Part shown: positions 45,692-56,661 of the stretch, piece by piece
Layout of the letters: every line of letters begins with the position of its first letter
Numbering within the stretch: the stretch's first letter is position 1
Assembly (NCBI RefSeq): GCF_040364665.1
Contig: NZ_BAABWX010000001.1
Coordinates: 992,001 to 1,056,000 of the forward strand
Reading direction: 5' to 3'
Source: Cognatishimia sp. WU-CL00825
Lineage (GTDB): Bacteria > Pseudomonadota > Alphaproteobacteria > Rhodobacterales > Rhodobacteraceae
Length of the DNA: 64,000 nucleotides
The notes under the pieces: model-generated
Seen by the model: the letters and a program-made list of their open reading frames with translations, nothing else
What the model was told of the DNA's origin: nothing
The model's database searches: none
Program-made: the position numbers and the translations under genes

Positions 45692-46137
45692 TCTGTCTCT
45701 TTCGCTTCAGCGATGGCTTTTTCCGCATCAAGTCGTGCCTGGGCCTTCTGCGCCGTCGCTTCTTGGATCTTAGCGGCGGCAGCGGCACGGGCTTCTGATA
45801 ACTTGTCTGCGGGTTTTTCGTCTGGCTTTTCGTCGCCATCCAAGTCCAAGGACGTCATCGATTTTGTGGCATCTTTGACAGAATCCATCGCTGCTTTGGC
45901 TGGGTTGCTGATCGAATTCAAACCATCTGTAGCGCTTTTAAAAGACGACGCGGCATCTTTGACGCCGGCTTCGTCCGCGGCTTGATTCATCGCATACGAA
46001 AACTCTCGCGCCATGCCCTTCGCCTTGCCGACAAAGCGGCCAACTTGCTGAAACAACACAGGCAAGTCTTTTGGCCCGACAACGATCAACGCCACAATGC
46101 CAATCACAAGAAGTTCGGTCCAACCCAGATCAAACAT
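45688..46137 (-). CDS. tatB: Twin-arginine translocase subunit TatB
   Basis: 149 residues. One N-terminal membrane helix (FDLGWTELLVIGIVALIVVG), then PKDLPVLFQQVGRFVGKAKG and an amphipathic helix, then an alanine-rich charged tail. The start lies three bases after tatA. The glutamate in WTELL is the TatB hallmark. Confidence 0.95.
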   Translation of the reverse strand: MFDLGWTELLVIGIVALIVVGPKDLPVLFQQVGRFVGKAKGMAREFSYAMNQAADEAGVKDAASSFKSATDGLNSISNPAKAAMDSVKDATKSMTSLDLDGDEKPDEKPADKLSEARAAAAAKIQEATAQKAQARLDAEKAIAEAKETE

Positions 46138-46140
46138 GGC

Positions 46141-46356
46141 TTACGCCTTGTCTTTTTCGTCGGCTGGGGTCACGTCTTTGGCTTCGTCGTTGATGCCTTC
46201 TTCAAGCTCTTTGGTGCTGTCGTTCACACCTTTTTTAAATGCCGTGATGCCTTTGCCCACTTCGCCCATCAACGAGCTGATTTTGCCGCGGCCAAACAGA
46301 ACCAAAACCACAACAGCAATCAAAAGAAGGCCTGGAAGGCCGATATTGTTCAACAT
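46141..46356 (-). CDS. tatA: Twin-arginine translocase subunit TatA
   Basis: 71 residues. [22 protein letters not shown] holds the short membrane helix and the FGRGK hinge; [20 protein letters not shown] is the amphipathic helix. It is the first gene of tatABC. The GGGAGAA ribosome site precedes the ATG. Confidence 0.96.
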   Translation of the reverse strand: MLNNIGLPGLLLIAVVVLVLFGRGKISSLMGEVGKGITAFKKGVNDSTKELEEGINDEAKDVTPADEKDKA

Positions 46357-46552
46357 GATATTTCTCCCAATCTGGGCGCAGTCCAGCGCCCTCTATGTCT
46401 CGCCACAATAAATAGTCGTTTGATCACGTGGCGAAAAGCGCCAAACACCGTTCTGAGACAGAGAATGACTGCAATTGGCTTTGAATTATGACATTATTCT
46501 GTCAGTTGTCAGAAAAATGTCAGTAGCAATATCGCTCGCCAAGGGAATCACG

Positions 46553-47236
46553 ATGAAACGCGCACAACGCCTTTATGCACTTGTACAAACGCTGAAAGAC
46601 GGCAATCTACACCGCGCAGAGGACCTGGCAGAGGACCTTAATGTGTCGGTGCGCACGATTTACCGTGACATGGACACATTGGTTGTCAGTGGTGTTCCCG
46701 TTGAGGGTGAGCGTGGCCTTGGATACTCTGCGAGAGCGGCAATCACCCTGCCCCCTCTTAATCTGACAGTTAATGAGCTTGAAGCCCTGCACCTTGGTCT
46801 GGCGGCAATTGGCTATAGCATGGACGAGGAAATGAAAACCGCGGCTGAATCCTTGTCTGCAAAAATTGACGCTGTGCTGCCAGAAGACGAAACGGCAGCC
46901 CCAAAAAGTTTCGGGTTTGCCGTTTATCCGTTCGCAGATGCAGCTGAGGCATTTCAGCACCTGCCATCTTTAAGATCAGCGATCCGCGCACGGCAGCGCC
47001 TGAAACTGACATTCGCAGATCAGTCCGTTCAAGAGGTTCGGCCGCTTAAATTGGACTATTGGGGGCGGGTTTGGACGCTGGTGGCCTGGTGTGAAACCAC
47101 GGACCAATTTGAAAGCCTCCGGGTTGATCAAATCAAAACGGTGTCGATCCTGCCCGGCCTATTTGTCGAGGAAGAGGGCAAAAGACTAAGTGACTACAGC
47201 TCCCTTGGCTCCTTACCACGTGCTGGTCGTCGTTAA
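46553..47236 (+). CDS. HTH/WYL-domain regulator (YafY/DeoR-like)
   Basis: 227 residues. The N-terminal helix-turn-helix reads RAEDLAEDLNVSVRTIYRDM, followed by a WYL effector domain (RLKLTFADQSVQEVRPLKLD and WTLVAWCETTDQFESLRVDQ). AAGGGA lies six bases before the ATG at 46553; upstream in-frame ATGs at 46475 and 46517 have no ribosome site. The last 24 bases overlap the convergent phytoene-synthase-like gene. Target unknown. Confidence 0.92.
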   Translation: MKRAQRLYALVQTLKDGNLHRAEDLAEDLNVSVRTIYRDMDTLVVSGVPVEGERGLGYSARAAITLPPLNLTVNELEALHLGLAAIGYSMDEEMKTAAESLSAKIDAVLPEDETAAPKSFGFAVYPFADAAEAFQHLPSLRSAIRARQRLKLTFADQSVQEVRPLKLDYWGRVWTLVAWCETTDQFESLRVDQIKTVSILPGLFVEEEGKRLSDYSSLGSLPRAGRR

Positions 47237-47971
47237 CCAAAACAGCTTTGATTTCTTCCAGAATTCGCTCGTGCCAAGAGCACCACTGGCAACCCGATCA
47301 GGAGATCTAACAACTTGTTTTAAAATTGTTTTTGCTTGCCACGCCATTCTTAGAACCGGCACGATGGCTGGGTCAACCACCCTAGGCGCATTCAATTTCT
47401 CAAGCCCGTGCTGCGCCAATCTCACTAAGGCCTCTGGGCGCCCATCAACCAGCGGAATGCGGCTTTGACCTTCTAGTTCCGGAATGGCCTGAAACCAACG
47501 CGCAAGACCATCGGCATAAGCCACGGCCCGCACCAGATTTTCAGGAAATTCACCCATAAGCCCACAAGCAACACACATCAGATTGCCTGCCGTCTGGTCG
47601 ATATACCGCTGAAAATCAGCCTCATCCACAAACGGGTCTTTGTAGATGTCCCAGCGACGCGCCTCGATCATCTGATCCAACAGAGGCACCATCGATGCAG
47701 GCAACACACCCGCTAAAGGCGTTACAACTTCGTGACGTCGAATGTCTTGGCCTGTGGCAATCTGTTCAAGCGCGTCTCGCCACCACTGCAAACGCATTTC
47801 GGCAATCATTGTTTCCTGGGTGACCCACGGCGCTTTAGAAACCTCGATGTTAAAAGCAAACAGCGGAAACAGTTTTTCACGGGCCGCCAAAGGCGCTGAC
47901 ATGATTGCCAAAAACCTGTCTGCATCTGCCCGCTGCACAATTGAAGCGCAGGCCGCAATATCGTGGTTCAT
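47213..47971 (-). CDS. Squalene/phytoene synthase-family protein (NDUFAF6-like)
   Basis: 252 residues of the class I terpene-synthase-like fold. Motifs: FPLFAFNIEVSKAPWV, EMRLQWWRDALEQI and DQTAGNLMCVACGL. The two DxxxD prenyl-diphosphate motifs of true synthases are missing. LQWWRDAL is typical of the NDUFAF6 (complex I assembly factor) branch, so a respiratory assembly role is more likely than sterol synthesis. It is the last gene of the cysS-cimA operon (16 bases after cimA). Confidence 0.8.
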   Translation of the reverse strand: MNHDIAACASIVQRADADRFLAIMSAPLAAREKLFPLFAFNIEVSKAPWVTQETMIAEMRLQWWRDALEQIATGQDIRRHEVVTPLAGVLPASMVPLLDQMIEARRWDIYKDPFVDEADFQRYIDQTAGNLMCVACGLMGEFPENLVRAVAYADGLARWFQAIPELEGQSRIPLVDGRPEALVRLAQHGLEKLNAPRVVDPAIVPVLRMAWQAKTILKQVVRSPDRVASGALGTSEFWKKSKLFWLTTTSTW

Positions 47972-47987
47972 GCGTTAAGCCTTTGGA

Positions 47988-49610
47988 TTAAATTGGTTTT
48001 GCACCATCGCGCAAGAGTTTCCATATGGTCGCATCAACCAGTGCTTCAAACGAAGCGTCAACGATATTGGCTGAAACACCAACAGTCGACCAACGGCGTC
48101 CCTGACTATCTTCGCTGTCAATGATAACCCGGGTCACGGCCTCTGTGCCACCCTGAGTGATCCGCACTTTGAAATCCACCAACCGCATATCATCAATAAC
48201 ATCCTGATACGGTCCAAGGTCTTTGGCCAAGGCTTTGGAAAGCGCGTTCACTGGCCCACGATCCGAACCGGTATTGTCCATTGACTCGCTGACAGACATT
48301 TTCTTATCGCCACCGACTTTGACAACAACCACGGCTTCGGACAGGCTAACCATCTTATTTCGTTTGTTTTTTCTCCGCTCAACTGTAACTTTGTAGCGTT
48401 TCACTTCGAAAAAGTTTGGCAGCAGACCCAATTCTTTGCGCGCCAAAAGTTCAAAGCTGGCCTGAGCGGTATCAAAAGAATACCCCTCGGCCTCTTTCTC
48501 TTTTATCCGCTCAAGGATCCGTGCCAATGCTGGATCGCCCTTCTCCACTGGAATCCGGGCTTCGGCCAATCGACGACGTAAATTAGATTGTCCGGCTTGG
48601 TTTGACATCGGAATGACACGTTCGTTGCCCACCGTGGCAGGATCAACGTGTTCGTAAGTTGTTGGATCTTTTAGAATGGCACTTGCGTGTAGACCTGCTT
48701 TATGGGCAAAGGCACTTGCCCCTACAAAGGCAGATTGCTTGGATGGTACGCGATTAAGAATGTCATCCAACATACGCGAAATTCGCGTAATATCCTTTAA
48801 TCCCAAGGAACTAATACCGGTCTCAAATCGGCTCGTGTAGGGTTCTTTTAACAGTAGAATTGGGATCAGCGTTGTCAGGTTTGCATTGCCGCATCGCTCT
48901 CCCAACCCATTCAAAGTGCCTTGAATTTGCCGCGCGCCAGCGTTGATGGCCGCAAGTGAATTTGCGACCGCTTGTTCGGTGTCATTATGGGTGTGAATGC
49001 CTAGGTGGTCCCCGGGGATGCCTGCCTCAATCACTGCGCGGGTCGCAATTTGCACCTCGTCTGGCAGGGCCCCACCGTTGGTGTCACACAATACAATCCA
49101 GCGCGCTCCGGCCTTATAGGCAGCGGTAACAGCGCGAATGGCATAGCTGCGATTGGCCTTGAACCCATCAAAAAAATGCTCGGCGTCAAACAGGGCTTGC
49201 CGTTTTCTTGCCACAAGGTGAGCGATAGATTTCTCAATGTTTTCAATGTTTTCATCGAGTGATATGCCAAGCGCGGTCTTTACATGAAAGTCGTGCGTCT
49301 TGCCCACAAGACAAACCGCTGGCGTTCCGGCATTTAATACCGCAGACAATACACTGTCATTTTCTGCGGACATGCCCGCGCGTTTCGTCATGCCAAAGGC
49401 AGTCAAAATAGCCTTTGTTTCAATGGCTTTCTCAAAGAATTCGCTGTCAGTTGGATTGGCACCTGGCCAGCCACCTTCGATGTAGTCAACGCCCAAATTG
49501 TCTAAGGCCTGGGCTATCTGCAGCTTTTCCGCTGTCGCAAATTGTACACCTTGTGTTTGTTGACCATCACGCAATGTGGTGTCGTATATATAGAGGCGTT
49601 CTTTGGTCAT
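47988..49610 (-). CDS. cimA: (R)-citramalate synthase
   Basis: 540 residues. Condenses pyruvate and acetyl-CoA to citramalate, the first step of a threonine-independent isoleucine pathway. [20 protein letters not shown] is the TIM-barrel signature with the metal-binding Asp; [20 protein letters not shown] follows. The C-terminal LeuA-type regulatory domain is intact (from about residue 400). Overlaps cysS by four bases (ATGA). Confidence 0.95.
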   Translation of the reverse strand: MTKERLYIYDTTLRDGQQTQGVQFATAEKLQIAQALDNLGVDYIEGGWPGANPTDSEFFEKAIETKAILTAFGMTKRAGMSAENDSVLSAVLNAGTPAVCLVGKTHDFHVKTALGISLDENIENIEKSIAHLVARKRQALFDAEHFFDGFKANRSYAIRAVTAAYKAGARWIVLCDTNGGALPDEVQIATRAVIEAGIPGDHLGIHTHNDTEQAVANSLAAINAGARQIQGTLNGLGERCGNANLTTLIPILLLKEPYTSRFETGISSLGLKDITRISRMLDDILNRVPSKQSAFVGASAFAHKAGLHASAILKDPTTYEHVDPATVGNERVIPMSNQAGQSNLRRRLAEARIPVEKGDPALARILERIKEKEAEGYSFDTAQASFELLARKELGLLPNFFEVKRYKVTVERRKNKRNKMVSLSEAVVVVKVGGDKKMSVSESMDNTGSDRGPVNALSKALAKDLGPYQDVIDDMRLVDFKVRITQGGTEAVTRVIIDSEDSQGRRWSTVGVSANIVDASFEALVDATIWKLLRDGAKPI

Positions 49611-50986
49611 TTGAGCGCCTCCAATTTGGTCATGTCAAACCCTGCAGCAGGCAATAGTTCGACGCCATCTTTGCTCATACGCACTTCTACACCGGCTTGC
49701 ATAAAGGTTTTCTTAAGATCATCTACGCCAGAGAAGTCTTTGGTTTCCATCGCTTTTTCACGTGCAGCCGCAAGCATATTTTCAAAATATGACAAATCCA
49801 CCGACGGTTTCGCAGCCCAGTCTGGCAGGCGATCACCAAGTAGCCCAAGAAACCGCATCGCACCAGAAAGCGCTGCGGAATCACCTTTTGAAGCATAAGA
49901 ATGCAACTCTGTTAAAGCCTTTGCCGTGTTAAGATCATCAGCCAGGGCATCGATCATCGCTTGCGGCACGGTTTCGTCCTCCGCGTTATCTACCATCCTA
50001 TACCACTTGAGCAACGTCGCCTTGGCTTCACCAGCCTTCTTCTCTGTCCAGTCCATTGGCTTGCCATAATGGGTAGACAAAAACACAAAACGGATCACTT
50101 CGCCCGGAACACCTTTGTCCAGCAAGTCCCTGACAGTAAAGAAGTTTCCAAGAGACTTGGACATCTTCTTGCCCTCGACCTGCAGCATTTCATTGTGCAT
50201 CCAAACCTTGGCAAACGTGCCATCTGGATGGGCGCAGCAGCTTTGTGCAATCTCGTTTTCATGGTGCGGGAACATCAGATCATTGCCCCCCCCGTGTATA
50301 TCAAAGCTTTGCCCCAAAAGGTCATGGGCCATGGCAGAACACTCTATGTGCCAACCAGGACGACCACGGCCCCAAGGGCTTTCCCAACCGGGCAGATCAT
50401 CAGACGATGGTTTCCACAGCACAAAATCCATTGGGTTGCGCTTATAGGGGGCCACTTCGACGCGGGCACCAGCGATCATGTCGTCAACGGAACGCCCTGA
50501 TAAGGCACCATATTCTTTGTAACTTTCGACCGAAAACAACACATGACCTTCGGCGGCGTAGGCGTGGCCTTTGTTTATCAGATCCCCGATCATCGCCACC
50601 ATTTGTGAAATATATTGAGTTGCGCGGGGCATGAGGTCTGGGTCTTTGGCACCTAGGGCTGCCATGTCCTGCAGGAACCAAGTGATTGTTTCTTCGGTGA
50701 TTTCCGAGATATCGCGGCCGCTCTCTGCAGCGCGAGTGTTGATTTTGTCGTCAACATCCGTGAAGTTCCGCGCATAGGTCACATGGGTCTCGCCGTAAAC
50801 GTGACGCAACAAACGATTCAGAATATCAAACACCACAACCGGACGCGCATTCCCCAAATGCGCCCGATCATAAACCGTCGGGCCACAGACATACATGCGC
50901 ACATTCTGCGCATCAATTGGCGTAAACACCTGTTTTGAACGGGTTTTTGTATTGTGTAGCTTGATCACGGTCTGGCTCGAAGTCAT
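49607..50986 (-). CDS. cysS: Cysteine-tRNA ligase
   Basis: 459 residues. Class I synthetase: the HIGH-like motif is [13 protein letters not shown] and the KMSKS motif is [13 protein letters not shown]. Zinc ligands: Cys33 in VCGPTVYD, Cys in [10 protein letters not shown], and HHENEIAQ. The ATG at 50984-50986 is preceded by AAGGA. It heads the operon cysS-cimA-phytoene-synthase-like. No terminator was seen within the operon. Confidence 0.97.
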   Translation of the reverse strand: MTSSQTVIKLHNTKTRSKQVFTPIDAQNVRMYVCGPTVYDRAHLGNARPVVVFDILNRLLRHVYGETHVTYARNFTDVDDKINTRAAESGRDISEITEETITWFLQDMAALGAKDPDLMPRATQYISQMVAMIGDLINKGHAYAAEGHVLFSVESYKEYGALSGRSVDDMIAGARVEVAPYKRNPMDFVLWKPSSDDLPGWESPWGRGRPGWHIECSAMAHDLLGQSFDIHGGGNDLMFPHHENEIAQSCCAHPDGTFAKVWMHNEMLQVEGKKMSKSLGNFFTVRDLLDKGVPGEVIRFVFLSTHYGKPMDWTEKKAGEAKATLLKWYRMVDNAEDETVPQAMIDALADDLNTAKALTELHSYASKGDSAALSGAMRFLGLLGDRLPDWAAKPSVDLSYFENMLAAAREKAMETKDFSGVDDLKKTFMQAGVEVRMSKDGVELLPAAGFDMTKLEALK

Positions 50987-51208
50987 GGCTCGTCCTTGCA
51001 CGGCAGTTCCCCAGCGGACTTATCAACTTCACAAGATTTTTGGAATAGAAGAACGGCCCGCGCGAATATTTCAGCAGGTAATGCAGCAAATAATGATGTT
51101 TTTTGCCTTGTTCATGAGGGCGACTTTAGTAAGTCGCCCCCTGTGGGTCAAGTTCGGAAAATCAACCCATTTTGCGGAGAGAGACCGGGGTTCCGCAAAT
51201 TCAAAAGG

Positions 51209-51583
51209 TTAACTATAGCTGACAACTTCGAATTCGATGCCCTCGGGCCCATCAAAGTAAAACCGTTGGCCCGGTTCATAATCGGCGTGGTTATGCGGTT
51301 TAAAGCCAGCATTGATCACCCGATTTTCCACCGCAGCAAGATCCTCCACCACAACGCCAATATGATTTAAGCCTGACAAAGTTGAATAGGTATTTTCTTT
51401 ATTATTCAATTCCTTATTGGGCGAATATAATGCCAAATATGTCTCGGCCTCGCCGATATGAACAGTATAGCCATTGTCTTTGGCGGTGCCTTCCCAACGG
51501 ATCTGCCAATCAAACAAATCCTGTAACAATGCGGCGGTGCCTTTGGGATCGGCGACAGTGACATTTAAATGTTCTAGACGCAT
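51209..51583 (-). CDS. VOC-family (glyoxalase/bleomycin-resistance-like) protein
   Basis: 124 residues. Two beta-alpha-beta-beta-beta modules: MRLEHLNVTVADPKGTAALL and LNHIGVVVEDLAAVENRVIN; the metal ligand set is His5, Glu/Gln and His in the second module, with GPEGIEFEVVSYS at the end. Start at 51583 with TGGAG; a longer start at 51595 is possible. It is divergent from soxR, and a SoxR operator lies within its promoter, so it is probably induced by redox-cycling compounds. Confidence 0.88.
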   Translation of the reverse strand: MRLEHLNVTVADPKGTAALLQDLFDWQIRWEGTAKDNGYTVHIGEAETYLALYSPNKELNNKENTYSTLSGLNHIGVVVEDLAAVENRVINAGFKPHNHADYEPGQRFYFDGPEGIEFEVVSYS

Positions 51584-51601
51584 TTCAAACTCCATTTCTT
51601 G

Positions 51602-51651
51602 TTGAAAACGTGATGAAATATTTCTAATCTCTCAAGTATACTTGAACTCAA
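51602..51651. promoter_or_regulatory. Divergent promoters with a SoxR operator
   Basis: TCAAGTATACTTGA (51632-51645) is a perfect 14-base palindrome close to the SoxR consensus CCTCAAGTTAACTTGAGG. For the VOC gene (minus strand), TTGAGT and TAGAAA flank it as -35 and -10 with 19 bases between them, the long spacer typical of MerR-family activated promoters. For soxR (plus strand), TTGAAA (51602-51607) and TAATCT (51625-51630) are 17 bases apart, with the operator just downstream, suggesting autorepression. Confidence 0.75.
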
Positions 51652-51664
51652 TAGGAAAATATCA

Positions 51665-52138
51665 TTGGTTGTCAGACAGATAACAAATAAGGGCCTGAGC
51701 ATTGGTCAGATATCTGACCGAACGGGCCTCGCGCCCTCGGCCATCCGATTCTATGAGGAAGAAAGGTTGGTCACCCCGTTTCGCAATGCGGGCGGCCAAC
51801 GTCGATATGAACGCGCTGATATTCGCAGGTTGTCGTTTGTGATGATTGCCCAGGGCATGGGGTTTTCAATCGCTGAAATTCGCCAAACCCTTGAAACCTT
51901 GCCAGAAAATCGCACACCTACCAAGGCGGATTGGGAACGGATTTCAAAGGTGTTTCGCACAGATCTTGACCGTCGGCTGGCACAAATGCAGGCACTGCGC
52001 GACAAGTTAGATGGCTGTATTGGCTGTGGCTGCCTGTCGCTAAAAGCCTGTAAACTGTACAATCCACAGGACAGAATGCGTAAAAACGGCCGTGGCCCGC
52101 GCTATATATATGGTGATGTTTTGGACGCCCATTCTTAG
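51665..52138 (+). CDS. soxR: Redox-sensitive regulator SoxR
   Basis: 157 residues starting with TTG at 51665; AGGA lies nine bases upstream. MerR-type helix-turn-helix (LSIGQISDRTGLAPSAIRFY) and the SoxR [2Fe-2S] motif CIGCGCLSLKAC with Cys118, Cys121, Cys123 and Cys129 (C-x2-C-x-C-x5-C). Oxidation of the cluster makes it an activator. The divergent VOC gene is its likely target; no soxS was seen. Confidence 0.94.
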   Translation: MVVRQITNKGLSIGQISDRTGLAPSAIRFYEEERLVTPFRNAGGQRRYERADIRRLSFVMIAQGMGFSIAEIRQTLETLPENRTPTKADWERISKVFRTDLDRRLAQMQALRDKLDGCIGCGCLSLKACKLYNPQDRMRKNGRGPRYIYGDVLDAHS

Positions 52139-52156
52139 GCCACCGTGCGCTGCCTA

Positions 52157-52210
52157 CATTTCTGATTATTTGTACAATTTGTACGTTTCACGGCCTGAAA
52201 CGTACGATTC
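52157..52210 (+). repeat. 54-base dispersed repeat, copy 2
   Basis: Matches the reverse complement of 23508-23561 at 48 of 54 positions. Holds a perfect inverted repeat GTACGTTTCA (52181-52190) and TGAAACGTAC (52196-52205) around CGGCC. It sits between convergent soxR and nrdJ. Confidence 0.8.
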
Positions 52211-52578
52211 GCGCGTTAAAAGATGTTTCGCGCGAAACAAGCGCGCGTATGTGAATGCGGCGCGGCAATCGCCAATCAATCGGCATTTTGTAACGGCCCA
52301 GCACCTTAATCTAAACTTCACCCTTTATTGGCATTCTCATTTCAGTCAATCAACAGAAAGAAAGGCGCAAATGCGACACGCAAGACCCAAATGAAAATTG
52401 GGGGGCAATGCCCCCCAGTTTCGCCACTCAAACTCAGTTATATTACTGCTCGTGTTTTTTTGCCTGCGGTCTGAGTGTCGTATCAGGATGGGCGCACCCA
52501 CCCTAGAAGTCGATATTCGTGGCGGGGCTTATCCCCCCCGCCGAGGGATGGTGGCCAAAATAGACCACCGGAGGTTGG
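52211..52578. other. Gap between soxR and nrdJ with GC-rich hairpins
   Basis: No gene is supported. Two strong hairpins are visible: GGGGGGCA-A-TGCCCCCC at about 52400-52416, and GGCGGGGC ... CCCCCGCC at about 52520-52543. The first could end soxR transcription; the second lies just beyond the nrdJ stop on its strand. Neither has a good T run. Confidence 0.5.
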
Positions 52579-55500
52579 TTAGCTGCAGCCAGAAGTACCG
52601 CCGCAGGTGTTGCATTTCATGCAGGTGCCGTTGCGCACCAAAGTGTAATTGCCGCAATCGCCGCATGGATCGCCCTCATAGCCTTGCATCTTGGCTTTGG
52701 TGCGTTGGTCCAAGCTGGTGGCGCTGGTCAGGGTTGTCGTGGTCGCAACCGTGGTCAGACCGGCATCCACAACCTCTGGTACCAAAGATTGCAAAGCCGC
52801 CTCTGGATCGGCACCACCGTTCAGCACAAGCAACTCTTGTGGCATGCGCTTGCGCAGATACCCAGTAGAGGAAATCTGCTTGAGCACCTCGAGGGATTTA
52901 TTGGCAGCGTTTTCGCTTAGTTCTTTGACGTTGGAGACGCCTTCTTCTTCGCCGCGACCCAGATCATCAAAGGCAGCGCCCTCTGGCTTGACATGCGCCA
53001 AATCTGTTCGATCTAGATAAGAAACAGCCAGTTCTCGGAAGATATAATCCAGGATACTGGTTGCATTTTTGATAGAGTCATTTCCCTGCACCATGCCCGC
53101 AGGCTCGAATTTAGTGAAGGTAAAGGCGTCGACAAACTCTTCCAGTGGCACGCCATATTGCAACCCGACAGAGACCGCGATTGCGAAGTTGTTCATCATC
53201 GCGCGGAAGCCTGCGCCCTCTTTATGCATGTCGATAAAGATTTCGCCAAGATTACCGTCGGCATATTCACCGGTGCGCAAATAGACCTTGTGGCCCCCGA
53301 CCACCGCTTTTTGGGTATAGCCCTTGCGGCGCTCTGGCATTTTCTCGCGGTGCGATTTGACCAGCTCTTTGACGATGACTTTTTCGATGATCTTTTCGGC
53401 GATCACCTGTGCTTTGGCTTGCGGTGTGCCGGTTTCAAGGATCTCTTCGGCTTCTTCGTCGTCTTCGATCAGCGCCGCCGCCAATGGTTGGCTGAGTTTG
53501 GAACCATCGCGATAAAGCGCGTTGGCTTTCACACCCAAGGACCAAGAGCGCTCATAGGCCTCTTGGCATTCCTGAATGGTGGCGTCGTTTGGCATGTTGA
53601 TGGTTTTGGAAATCGCACCGGAAATAAACGACTGCGCGGCGGCCATCATGGTGATGTGGCTGTCAACAGACAGATAGCGTTTGCCCTTTTTGCCACAGGG
53701 GTTGGCGCAGTCAAAGATCGACAGATGTTCGTCCTTAAGATGCGGCGCGCCTTCCAGCGTCATGGTGCCGCAAACATGGTCATTTGCAGCGTCGATGTCG
53801 GCTTTGGTGAAGCCGAGGTGTGACAGCAGGTTAAACTCTGGATCGTTGAGTTTTGCTGCAGGGATGCCAAGCGGGCCAGTGCAGAATTCTTCGCCCAGGG
53901 TCCATTGGTTAAAGACAAAGCGAATGTCAAAGGCGGTCGCAAGCGAGGCTTCGATCTTGTCGAGTTCGGTTTGGGTAAAGCCGTGCTGGACCAAAGTGGT
54001 TGGGTTGATGGCAGGCGCGTTGCCCAGGGTGCCGTGTCCAACCGCATAGGCGATGATCTCTTCGATTTGGGCAGAGGCATAGCCTTGTTTTTCCAACGCG
54101 GCTGGCACCGACCGGTTGATGATTTTGAAATAGCCGCCGCCAGCAAGTTTTTTGAATTTCACCAAAGCAAAATCAGGTTCGATGCCGGTGGTGTCGCAAT
54201 CCATCACCAGTCCGATGGTGCCGGTTGGGGCAATCACCGAAACCTGCGCGTTGCGATAGCCGTGTTTTTCACCGAGTTCTAAAGCTTCGTCCCATGCGGC
54301 CATGGCGAGTTTGCCAAGGGTCTGATCCGGCACATTGGCCAGATCAAGCGGCACGGGTTTGACGTCGAGCTTTTCATAGCCTTCTGTGGCGCCATAGGCC
54401 GCATTGCGGTGATTGCGGATGACGCGCAGCATGTGGTCTGCGTTTTTAGCGTGGCCCGGAAAGGCCCCCAATTCACCCGCCATTTCCGCGGATGTGGCAT
54501 AGGACACGCCGGTTAGGATCGCTGTGAGGGCTGCGCCAAGCGCCCTGCCCTCGTCTGAATCATAGCTAAAGCCCATGTTCATCAACAGGCCGCCGATATT
54601 GGCATAGCCCAGACCCAAGGTGCGGAAGTCGTAGGAACGTTGGGCGATTTCCTTGGACGGGAATTGCGCCATCATCACTGAGATTTCCAAGGTGACCGTC
54701 CAAAGCCGCGTGGCATGGATGTAGTCGTCGGCTTGGAATGTGCCATCCTTGAGGAAGGTCAGCAGGTTCATGGAGGCCAGGTTACAGGCCGTGTCATCCA
54801 GGAACATATATTCAGAACACGGGTTAGAGCCGCGAATTTCGCCGTCTTCTGGGCAGGTGTGCCATGCATTCACCGTGTCGTGGAATTGAATGCCGGGATC
54901 GGCGCAGGCCCATGCTGCGTGGCCCACTTGTTCCCACAGATCGCGGGCCTTGATGGTCTTGGCGACCTTGCCGTCGGTGCGGCGGATCAATTCCCAATCT
55001 TTGTCTTCGCGCACGGCTTTAAGAAAGCTGTCGGTGACACGAATTGAATTGTTGGAATTTTGACCCGACACCGAGGCATAGGCTTCGCTGTCCCAGTCTG
55101 TGTTATAGGTGGGGAACTCGATGCTGGTGTATCCCTGTTTGGCATAGTCCAGCACGCGTTTGACGTATGTTTCTGGGATTGCAGTCTTTTTTGCACCACG
55201 AATGGCGGTTTTCAACTGGTCATTTTTCTTTGGATCAACCGCGTCTTCGGTTGAGCCATCCCAGCCACGAATGGCGCTGAAAATGTCATTCAGCTTGGCT
55301 TCGTGCATCTTAGAGCCGGCGACAATAGACGCCACTTTCTGCTCTTCCTTCACTTTCCAATTGATGAATTCTTCGATGTCCGGGTGGTCGGCATCACAGA
55401 TCACCATCTTGGCTGCTCGACGGGTGGTGCCGCCTGATTTGATCGCGCCTGCGGCCCGATCCCCGATCTTGAGAAAGCCCATAAGGCCAGAGGATTTCCC

Positions 55501-56220
55501 GCCTCCGGCGAGGCTTTCGCCATCCGCGCGCAGGCTGGAAAAATTGGTGCCCGTACCAGAGCCATATTTGAACAGGCGCGCCTCACGCACCCATAGATCC
55601 ATGATACCGCCATCATTCACCAGATCGTCGGAAACCGATTGGATAAAGCAGGCATGCGGTTGAGGGTGTTCATAAGAAGATTTGGACTTGGTTAATTTGC
55701 CGGTCTTATAGTCGACATAGTGGTGGCCCTGCGCCGGGCCATCGATGCCATAGGCCCAATGCAACCCGGTGTTGAACCACTGCGGAGAATTCGGTGCGGC
55801 GCGTTGAGTCGCCAACATGTGGCGCATTTCATCATAATAGGCCTGAGCGTCAGATTCGGTGCTGAAATAGCCGCCTTTCCAACCCCAATAGGTCCATGCG
55901 CCCGCAAGACGGTCAAACACCTGTTTGGCGCTGGTCTCGCCGCCCATCTCCGCGCCTTCGGCTGGCACAGAGCGCCAAAGAAAGGCAGGTACGTCTTTTT
56001 CTTTGACCGGCTTTAGTTTGCTGGGCACGCCAGCTTTGCGGAAATATTTCTGCGCAATGACGTCCGATGCAACCTGGCTCCAACTGGAGGGCACCTCGAC
56101 GTTGTCAAGTTTGAACACAATCGACCCGTCAGGATTGCGGATTTCTGATGTTGTGCTTACAAAGTTCAGCCCTGCGTAAGCGCCCTGCTCGGCTGACGTA
56201 AATTTTCTTTCGATCTTCAT
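52579..56220 (-). CDS. nrdJ: Vitamin B12-dependent ribonucleotide reductase (class II)
   Basis: 1213 residues. Reduces ribonucleotides to deoxyribonucleotides with adenosylcobalamin, independent of oxygen. The loop [20 protein letters not shown] holds the catalytic cysteine region, and the C-terminal zinc-like tail CGDCG ... CMKCNTCGG carries the redox-shuttling cysteines. The length is that of the large alphaproteobacterial form. No class I nrdAB is in the window, so this could be the only aerobic enzyme. Upstream are NrdR, CtrA and DnaA sites. No B12 riboswitch was recognised, as expected for an enzyme that uses B12 rather than making it. Confidence 0.98.
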   Translation of the reverse strand: MKIERKFTSAEQGAYAGLNFVSTTSEIRNPDGSIVFKLDNVEVPSSWSQVASDVIAQKYFRKAGVPSKLKPVKEKDVPAFLWRSVPAEGAEMGGETSAKQVFDRLAGAWTYWGWKGGYFSTESDAQAYYDEMRHMLATQRAAPNSPQWFNTGLHWAYGIDGPAQGHHYVDYKTGKLTKSKSSYEHPQPHACFIQSVSDDLVNDGGIMDLWVREARLFKYGSGTGTNFSSLRADGESLAGGGKSSGLMGFLKIGDRAAGAIKSGGTTRRAAKMVICDADHPDIEEFINWKVKEEQKVASIVAGSKMHEAKLNDIFSAIRGWDGSTEDAVDPKKNDQLKTAIRGAKKTAIPETYVKRVLDYAKQGYTSIEFPTYNTDWDSEAYASVSGQNSNNSIRVTDSFLKAVREDKDWELIRRTDGKVAKTIKARDLWEQVGHAAWACADPGIQFHDTVNAWHTCPEDGEIRGSNPCSEYMFLDDTACNLASMNLLTFLKDGTFQADDYIHATRLWTVTLEISVMMAQFPSKEIAQRSYDFRTLGLGYANIGGLLMNMGFSYDSDEGRALGAALTAILTGVSYATSAEMAGELGAFPGHAKNADHMLRVIRNHRNAAYGATEGYEKLDVKPVPLDLANVPDQTLGKLAMAAWDEALELGEKHGYRNAQVSVIAPTGTIGLVMDCDTTGIEPDFALVKFKKLAGGGYFKIINRSVPAALEKQGYASAQIEEIIAYAVGHGTLGNAPAINPTTLVQHGFTQTELDKIEASLATAFDIRFVFNQWTLGEEFCTGPLGIPAAKLNDPEFNLLSHLGFTKADIDAANDHVCGTMTLEGAPHLKDEHLSIFDCANPCGKKGKRYLSVDSHITMMAAAQSFISGAISKTINMPNDATIQECQEAYERSWSLGVKANALYRDGSKLSQPLAAALIEDDEEAEEILETGTPQAKAQVIAEKIIEKVIVKELVKSHREKMPERRKGYTQKAVVGGHKVYLRTGEYADGNLGEIFIDMHKEGAGFRAMMNNFAIAVSVGLQYGVPLEEFVDAFTFTKFEPAGMVQGNDSIKNATSILDYIFRELAVSYLDRTDLAHVKPEGAAFDDLGRGEEEGVSNVKELSENAANKSLEVLKQISSTGYLRKRMPQELLVLNGGADPEAALQSLVPEVVDAGLTTVATTTTLTSATSLDQRTKAKMQGYEGDPCGDCGNYTLVRNGTCMKCNTCGGTSGCS

Positions 56221-56391
56221 TTTTGCCCCAGAAGTCTAAGAGTACCGTTCATACAATTCGTGCAAATTCAGTTGTCTGAACATCGCACCGCAACAGGCAA
56301 AACTATCTTGATCGCTGACATGACTGTCATCGCGCGCCCCAGATCTCTCTGGACCAATTATTCTGTATTTAGCCCCTTAGCGGCCACCATC

Positions 56392-56407
56392 ACACTATAT
56401 ATAGTGG
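56392..56407. promoter_or_regulatory. NrdR box 1 upstream of nrdJ
   Basis: ACACTATATATAGTGG contains the perfect 14-base palindrome CACTATATATAGTG (56393-56406) and fits the NrdR consensus ACACwATATATwGTGT. It is 172 bases upstream of the nrdJ start. NrdR represses nucleotide-reduction genes when dATP is high. Confidence 0.82.
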
Positions 56408-56641
56408 AGATTGAACCTGCAGGGGTAATTTGGCGTATTGCGTGGCCAATGGTCAACGATTTTATTTTGATTTTCGGCGGGATTTTTTGTTGACGAAAAC
56501 TTTATCAACTTTGTTTTTTCCACAGTCTCTGATTCCTGTTTGCCGCGAAAAATATGTCATCCACAGGCCCTGCATTTACCGCACCTAAGAAGTCCTTGCA
56601 AAACCACACATTTTTTTTGAACATCTGGATAAGTTTGCCAT

Positions 56642-56650
56642 TTATCCACA
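56642..56650. promoter_or_regulatory. DnaA box upstream of nrdJ
   Basis: TTATCCACA is an exact match to the consensus DnaA box. Near matches lie close by: TCATCCACA at 56557-56565 and, in the other orientation, TCTGGATAA near 56622. DnaA sites also lie ahead of nrd genes in E. coli. Confidence 0.55.
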
Positions 56651-56661
56651 AGATATAGTCG

